64,000 nucleotides of DNA from Pelomonas baiyunensis (GTDB taxonomy: Bacteria > Pseudomonadota > Gammaproteobacteria > Burkholderiales > Burkholderiaceae_C), in the NCBI RefSeq assembly GCF_043555935.1, contig NZ_JBIGIB010000001.1:1302001-1366000 (forward strand), read 5' to 3'. Position numbers and translations under genes: made by a program. The notes below the pieces were generated by a model. The model had not been told where the DNA came from, made no database searches, and saw only the letters and a program-made list of their open reading frames with translations. Of the stretch, positions 60,194 through 64,000 are shown piece after piece (position 1 is the stretch's first letter; each line of letters starts with the position of its first letter).

Positions 60194-61002
60194 TCCTTGC
60201 GGAAGGCGCCGGGCGCCAGGGCCTTGAGCGGGGTGCGGCAAGGCACCCGTCCCTCGGCCGTGCCCAGGAAGAACAGTCCGCCCGGACGGAGCTGCATCAG
60301 CACCCGATCCACCACGGCCGATTTGGTCTTGGCATCGAAATACAGCAGCACGTTGCGCAGGAAGATCACGTCGAACGGGCCGATGGTTTCGATCGGTTGG
60401 CACAGGTTCAGCTGCCCGAAGCGCACCCGCTCGCGCAGCGTCTCGCGCACCTGCACCAGCCCGGCGCTTTCTTCTTCGCCCTTGAGGCAGTGGCGCTTGA
60501 GTTGCTGGGCCGACACCTCGCGCAGCCGGTCGGCCGGGTAGATGCCCTGCACCGCGCTTTGCAGCACCCGTTCGCTGATGTCGGTGGCCAGTACCGACCA
60601 ATCGGGGCCCACGGTGCCCATCATTTCCAGGTCAGCCAGCATCATGGCCACGCTGTAGGCCTCGTCGCCGAACGACGACGCGGCGCTCCACACGGCCAGG
60701 CGCTGAGGGCGGGTGCGTTGCAACTCGGCCTGCAGGAGGTCGAAGTGCGCCCGCTCGCGGAAGAAATAGGTCTCGTTGGTGGTGAGCAGGTCCACCGCCA
60801 TCTGGAACTCGCCCCCGTCGTCGTGGCTCTCGATCAGGCGCACGTAGTCTTCAAACGTGCCCAAACCCAGGCGCTGCACGCGGCCCCACAGCCGGGCGTG
60901 CACCAGTGACTTCTTCTGCGGCGTGAAGGACAGCCCCACGCTGCTGTGCATCAGCCGGGCTATGCGGCTGAAGCTGCGGTCGGAGAGCGGGATGGTGGCC
61001 AT
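60190..61002 (-). CDS. cheR: Chemotaxis protein methyltransferase CheR
   Basis: Uses S-adenosylmethionine to methylate glutamates of chemoreceptors. The 270-residue protein has an N-terminal helical domain (about 1-85, ending TTNETYFFRE, the conserved TxNxTxFFR) and the SAM domain with VWSAASSFGDEAYSVAMML. In this motif the usual Cys and the Thr-Gly-Glu are replaced by Ser and Phe-Gly-Asp, an uncommon variant. FDVIFLRNVLLYFD and GGLFFLGTAEG follow. The beta-subdomain that binds the receptor C-terminal pentapeptide should be at about 165-190. Overlaps cheD by four bases; cheW lies 10 bases upstream. Confidence 0.94.
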   Translation of the reverse strand: MATIPLSDRSFSRIARLMHSSVGLSFTPQKKSLVHARLWGRVQRLGLGTFEDYVRLIESHDDGGEFQMAVDLLTTNETYFFRERAHFDLLQAELQRTRPQRLAVWSAASSFGDEAYSVAMMLADLEMMGTVGPDWSVLATDISERVLQSAVQGIYPADRLREVSAQQLKRHCLKGEEESAGLVQVRETLRERVRFGQLNLCQPIETIGPFDVIFLRNVLLYFDAKTKSAVVDRVLMQLRPGGLFFLGTAEGRVPCRTPLKALAPGAFRKE

Positions 61003-61012
61003 GGTCGGGGCT

Positions 61013-61519
61013 TCAGGCGGCCAGGGCGAGCTGGCTGGCTTCGCACAGGCTGGCCATTTCGGCGATGTCCAGTGCGCGGTCGGGGTCCAGCAGCACGAGG
61101 AAGCGGTCGGCGCAGCGGCCCATGCCGGCGATGAAGTCGCGCCGGGTGCTGCCGCCGAAGGTGGGGGGCGGTTCGACCTGGCCCGGCTCCAGCGTGATGA
61201 CTTCGCTGACGGCGTCCACCATCAGGCCCAGCTCGGTGCGCTCGCCGTCGCGTACCGAATCCACGATCACGATGCAGGTCTTCTTGCCCACGGTGGCCAT
61301 GCCCCGGCCGAAGCGGGCCTTCAGGTCGATGACCGGCACCACGGCGCCGCGCAGGTTGATGACGCCGCGCACGAAGTCGGGCATCAGCGGCACGGTGGTC
61401 ATGGCGCCGTGCTGGATGATTTCCCGCACGGTGCGGATGTCCAGGCCGAACGACTCCTGCCCGAGTGCGAAGCTCAGGAACTGCCGGGGCATGTCGAGAG
61501 GATCAGGGGCGCTGCTCAT
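61013..61519 (-). CDS. cheW: Chemotaxis coupling protein CheW
   Basis: Scaffold linking chemoreceptors to the histidine kinase CheA. The 168-residue protein carries the CheW/SH3-like fold: FLSFALGQESFGLDIRTVREII, VRGVINLRGAVVPVIDL and VGLMVDAVSEV-like segments (here LGLMVDAVSEVITL). It follows the chemoreceptor gene by 15 bases and precedes cheR by 10, so it is part of the same transcript. CheA is not within the window and presumably lies beyond the right edge or elsewhere. Confidence 0.95.
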   Translation of the reverse strand: MSSAPDPLDMPRQFLSFALGQESFGLDIRTVREIIQHGAMTTVPLMPDFVRGVINLRGAVVPVIDLKARFGRGMATVGKKTCIVIVDSVRDGERTELGLMVDAVSEVITLEPGQVEPPPTFGGSTRRDFIAGMGRCADRFLVLLDPDRALDIAEMASLCEASQLALAA

Positions 61520-61534
61520 GACGACCTCGCGGGC

Positions 61535-63733
61535 TCAGAACGGGCGGAAGTTGCCGTGCGTGCCGGTGGCCTGCAGCCGTGGCTGCGTGCCCGACCGGGC
61601 CGGCGGGTTGCCACGCATGGGCGAGTTCGGCGCGCGGCGTTCCACGAAGGGCTGGGCGTCGAAGCGGCCGGCGCTGCTGGCGGCGGCATCGCCCCGGGTG
61701 TTGAAGAAGGCCACCGATTGCTGCAGTTGCTCGGCCTGGCCCGACAGCTCTTCGGAGGTGGCGGCCAGTTCTTCCGAGGCGCTGGCGTTTTGCTGGGTGG
61801 CCTTGCTGAGTTGCCCCATCGCACCGCCGATCTGCGTGACCGACTGGCTCTGCTCCTGCGAGGCCGCCGCAATCTCCTGCACCAACTCGCTGGTCTTCTG
61901 GATGCTGGGCACGATCTCGTCCAGCAGCTTGCCGGCGCGCTCGGCGGTGCTGACGCTGTTGCCGGCCAGGTCGCCAATTTCCTTGGCGGCCTCCTGGCTG
62001 CGTTCGGCCAGCTTGCGCACCTCCGCCGCCACCACCGCGAAGCCCTTGCCGTGCTCGCCGGCTCGCGCGGCTTCGATGGCGGCGTTCAGGGCCAGCAGGT
62101 TGGTTTGGTAGGCGATGTCGTCGACGATGCTGATCTTTTGCGCGATCTTCTTCATGGCAGCGACGGTCTGCGTCACGGCCACGCCGCCATCTGCCGCCTC
62201 CTTGCTGGCCTTGGTGGCCATGCCGTCGGTGACCTTGGCGTTGTCGCTGTTCTGGCTGATGCTGGCCGACATCATGTCGATGGACGCCGTCGTCTGCTCC
62301 ACCGACGAGGCTTGCTCGCTCGCGGCCTGCGACAGGCTCTGCGCCGTGGCGCTGACCTGGCCTGCGGCGCCGCTCAGCGCGTCGGCCGCGCTGCGCACCT
62401 CGTCCATGACCGTGGCCAGCTTCTCGCAGGTGCTGTTGGCGTCGTTCTTGACCTGGTCGAACACGCCTTGCACCTCGGCCGTCATGCGCTGGGTGAGGTC
62501 GCCAGCGGCCATGCTGCTGAACACGCGCACCACGTCGTCCATCACGGCCGAGAGCTTTTCGGAGGTGGCGTTCGCGTCGTCCTTGAGGCGGCCGAACACC
62601 CCGGCGTAGGTTTCATCGATGCGCTGCGACAGGTCGCCCACGGCGAGGGCGGCGAACACGCGGCCCACGTCGTTGAAGATGACCGAGGTGGTTTCGATGA
62701 GTGCGTTGGTGCTCTCGCACAGCACGGCCACCGGGCCGGTCTTGCCCTCCATCGGGATGCGTTGCGTCAGGTCGCCGTTGCGGGCGGCGGTGGTGACCTG
62801 CTGGGCCTGGGCCACCGCTTCGTCGAGCATGCGCGCGGCGCGCACTTGGGCGGTCACGTCGGTGGCGATCTTGACCACCTTCACCACCCTGCCCATTTCG
62901 TCCTTGACCGGGGCGTACACGGCCTGGATCCACACGTCGCCACCCGCCTTGTTGATGCGGTGGAAGACGTCGTTTTGCGGCTTGCCGGCGCTGAGGTCGC
63001 GCCAGAACTGCGCGTACGCCGGGCTGGCGGCCAGCACCGCGTCGCAGAACATGCGGTGGTGGCGGCCCTTCACCTCGTCCAGGGCGTAGCCCATCACCGT
63101 CAGGAAGTTGTCGTTGGCGGTCAGCACCTGGCCGTCCAGGTCGAACTCGATGTAGGCGTAGCTGCGGTCGATGGCCGCGAGGATGCCGCGCGAGTTTTGG
63201 CGCTCCAGCTCCTGCTCGGTGATGTCGTAGCGCACGCCGAGGTACTTCATGGGCTTGCCGTTGTCGCCCAGGATCGGGGCGATGACCGCGTCCACGTAGT
63301 AGGGCGTGCCGTCCTTGGCGCGGTTCTTCACCATGCCGCGGAAGATGTCCCCGCGCCCGATGGTCGCCCACATCTGCTTGAACACCTCCTTGGGCATGTC
63401 GGGGTGCCGGGTGGTGTTGTGGCCGTGGCCAATCAACTCGCCCTTCGGGTACTTCGACACCTGCAGGAACTTGTCGTTCACGGTCAGGATGTCGCCCTTC
63501 TTGTCCGCCTCCGACACGATGCTGGTGAGGTTCATGATGTCGGTGCGCACCTTCAGCTCGGCCTCCACCGACTTGAGGCGGGCGTGCAGCTCTTCGCGTT
63601 CGGTGCGCAGCGCGTCGCAGGTTTGCTCAGCGTTCTTGAGCGACTGCTCGGCCAAGGCGCGGGCCTGATCGGCCGCGTCGATTCGCGTGCCGGCAATCCA
63701 ACGGGTCAGCCAGGGGGTGGAATCGGAGTTCAT
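61535..63733 (-). CDS. Soluble methyl-accepting chemotaxis protein with two PAS domains and NFRPF tail
   Basis: A 732-residue chemoreceptor with no membrane segment. A short coiled coil (about 20-70) leads to PAS1 (about 75-165; RHPDMPKEVFKQMWATI and VKNRAKDGTPYYVDAV, Aer-like) and PAS2 (about 175-290; HHRMFCDAVLAASPAYAQFW and VVKIATDVT, BdlA-like). HAMP-like repeats follow (NGDLTQRIPMEG, VGDLSQRIDETY, AGDLTQRMTAEV), then the signalling hairpin with IAYQTNLLALNAAIEAARAGE. The C-terminal linker ends in HGNFRPF, whose last five residues fit the CheR/CheB docking pentapeptide. Aer-type PAS domains can hold FAD and sense redox; cofactor here is unproven. A paralog lies immediately upstream. Confidence 0.94.
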   Translation of the reverse strand: MNSDSTPWLTRWIAGTRIDAADQARALAEQSLKNAEQTCDALRTEREELHARLKSVEAELKVRTDIMNLTSIVSEADKKGDILTVNDKFLQVSKYPKGELIGHGHNTTRHPDMPKEVFKQMWATIGRGDIFRGMVKNRAKDGTPYYVDAVIAPILGDNGKPMKYLGVRYDITEQELERQNSRGILAAIDRSYAYIEFDLDGQVLTANDNFLTVMGYALDEVKGRHHRMFCDAVLAASPAYAQFWRDLSAGKPQNDVFHRINKAGGDVWIQAVYAPVKDEMGRVVKVVKIATDVTAQVRAARMLDEAVAQAQQVTTAARNGDLTQRIPMEGKTGPVAVLCESTNALIETTSVIFNDVGRVFAALAVGDLSQRIDETYAGVFGRLKDDANATSEKLSAVMDDVVRVFSSMAAGDLTQRMTAEVQGVFDQVKNDANSTCEKLATVMDEVRSAADALSGAAGQVSATAQSLSQAASEQASSVEQTTASIDMMSASISQNSDNAKVTDGMATKASKEAADGGVAVTQTVAAMKKIAQKISIVDDIAYQTNLLALNAAIEAARAGEHGKGFAVVAAEVRKLAERSQEAAKEIGDLAGNSVSTAERAGKLLDEIVPSIQKTSELVQEIAAASQEQSQSVTQIGGAMGQLSKATQQNASASEELAATSEELSGQAEQLQQSVAFFNTRGDAAASSAGRFDAQPFVERRAPNSPMRGNPPARSGTQPRLQATGTHGNFRPF

Positions 63734-63756
63734 GGTGTGTGCCTCGGGGTGAGAAA

Positions 63757-64000
63757 TCAGAAGGGGCGGAAGTTGCCGGTGCCGGTGGCCAGCGGGCGGG
63801 CCGCGCCGGGCAGTGGCGTGAGCGCGTTGGGAACGGGGCGGGCGGCGCGCGGCGGCGAGTTGGCGGCGCGCCGTTCATGCGTGTAGGCCGCCTCGGTGCG
63901 CGAAGCGCTCACGAAGAAGGCCATGGACTGCTGCAGCTGCCCGGCCTGGCCCGACAGCTCTTCGGACGTGGCGGCCAGCTCTTCCGAGGCGCTGGCGTTT
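63757..64000 (-). CDS. Second methyl-accepting chemotaxis protein, C-terminal end (rest outside window)
   Basis: The last 80 or so residues of another chemoreceptor whose 5' part lies beyond the right edge. It repeats NASASEELAATSEELSGQA and QLQQS-AFF of its neighbour almost exactly at both protein and DNA level, then diverges into a Pro/Ala/Arg-rich linker and ends again in GTGNFRPF. Only 23 bases separate its stop from the next receptor's ATG. It is therefore a recent tandem paralog with a changed linker but conserved tail. Confidence 0.9.
   Translation of the reverse strand, partial: NASASEELAATSEELSGQAGQLQQSMAFFVSASRTEAAYTHERRAANSPPRAARPVPNALTPLPGAARPLATGTGNFRPF

Noticed and set aside
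60857..63886. A very long open frame (about 1000 codons) on the plus strand opposite cheR, cheW and the chemoreceptor.
   Set aside because: It is an antisense shadow caused by high GC third positions; the translation is low-complexity Arg/Gly/His/Ala with no motifs, and the minus-strand genes have clear families.

Overview
The window is a high-GC, gene-dense stretch of a betaproteobacterial chromosome, most likely order Burkholderiales (Rubrivivax/Leptothrix/Roseateles-like). The best taxonomic clue is the left end: cysS - AlkA-type glycosylase - accA - tilS - lysC - tRNA-Ser(GCU) is a familiar Burkholderiales gene order. TonB-dependent receptors, an ETF-ubiquinone oxidoreductase, MHS-type transporters and soluble PAS chemoreceptors fit the same group. 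I see no insertion sequence, integrase, phage gene, rRNA or CRISPR array, and codon use looks uniform, so this reads as native chromosome with several accessory pathways.

Layout. 1-5.3 kb: the housekeeping block, tRNA-Ser and its terminator. 5.3-10.8 kb: fdhD on the minus strand, then an exported protein with two InlB-type repeats and a histidine kinase/NtrC-type regulator pair. 10.8-14.5 kb: ETF-QO facing an SDR, a YceH-family protein and a hotdog thioesterase. 14.5-21.5 kb: a TonB-dependent receptor divergent from two tandem cyanophycinases (one exported, one cytosolic), followed by a YbaK-type deacylase, a DUF1289 protein and a DsbA-fold isomerase. 21.8-23.5 kb: an MHS-family transporter. 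23.6-30.9 kb: a full sucrose-uptake and phosphorolysis locus (LacI regulator, TonB-dependent receptor, fructokinase, MFS transporter, sucrose phosphorylase). 30.9-39.5 kb: a small membrane protein, a sensor kinase divergent from a Leu/Ile/Val-type binding protein, two SDRs, a penicillin-acylase-family hydrolase and a CsgG/SH3 lipoprotein-like protein. 39.5-42.8 kb (minus): DUF3047 lipoprotein, rsgA, a pterin carbinolamine dehydratase and an M48 protease. 42.8-52.2 kb: orn, a PabB-PabC fusion, a regulator/SDR divergent pair, an RhlE-type RNA helicase with a long leader, a GNAT acetyltransferase, a cold-shock/DUF1294 protein, and two minus-strand genes (FAH-fold hydratase, DODA dioxygenase). 52.3-57.5 kb: a three-gene kleisin/KITE/SMC condensin of MukBEF/MksBEF/Wadjet type plus a thioesterase. 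57.5-58.6 kb: a ParD-like ribbon-helix-helix protein co-transcribed with map. 58.6-64 kb (minus): chemosensory genes mcp-mcp-cheW-cheR-cheD-cheB, continuing beyond the right edge.

How parts work together. In the sucrose locus the receptor would carry sugar across the outer membrane, the MFS protein across the inner membrane, sucrose phosphorylase would give glucose-1-phosphate plus fructose, and fructokinase would phosphorylate the fructose; a 14-bp palindrome upstream of the receptor is the likely LacI-family operator. The paired cyanophycinases beside a receptor suggest scavenging of cyanophycin from outside as well as hydrolysis inside. The condensin has the gene order of MksFEB/JetABC but no JetD-like nuclease next to it, so I favour a chromosome-organising role over anti-plasmid defence. 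The two chemoreceptors both end in NFRPF, which fits the consensus of the CheR/CheB docking pentapeptide, in an operon that encodes CheR, CheB and CheD.
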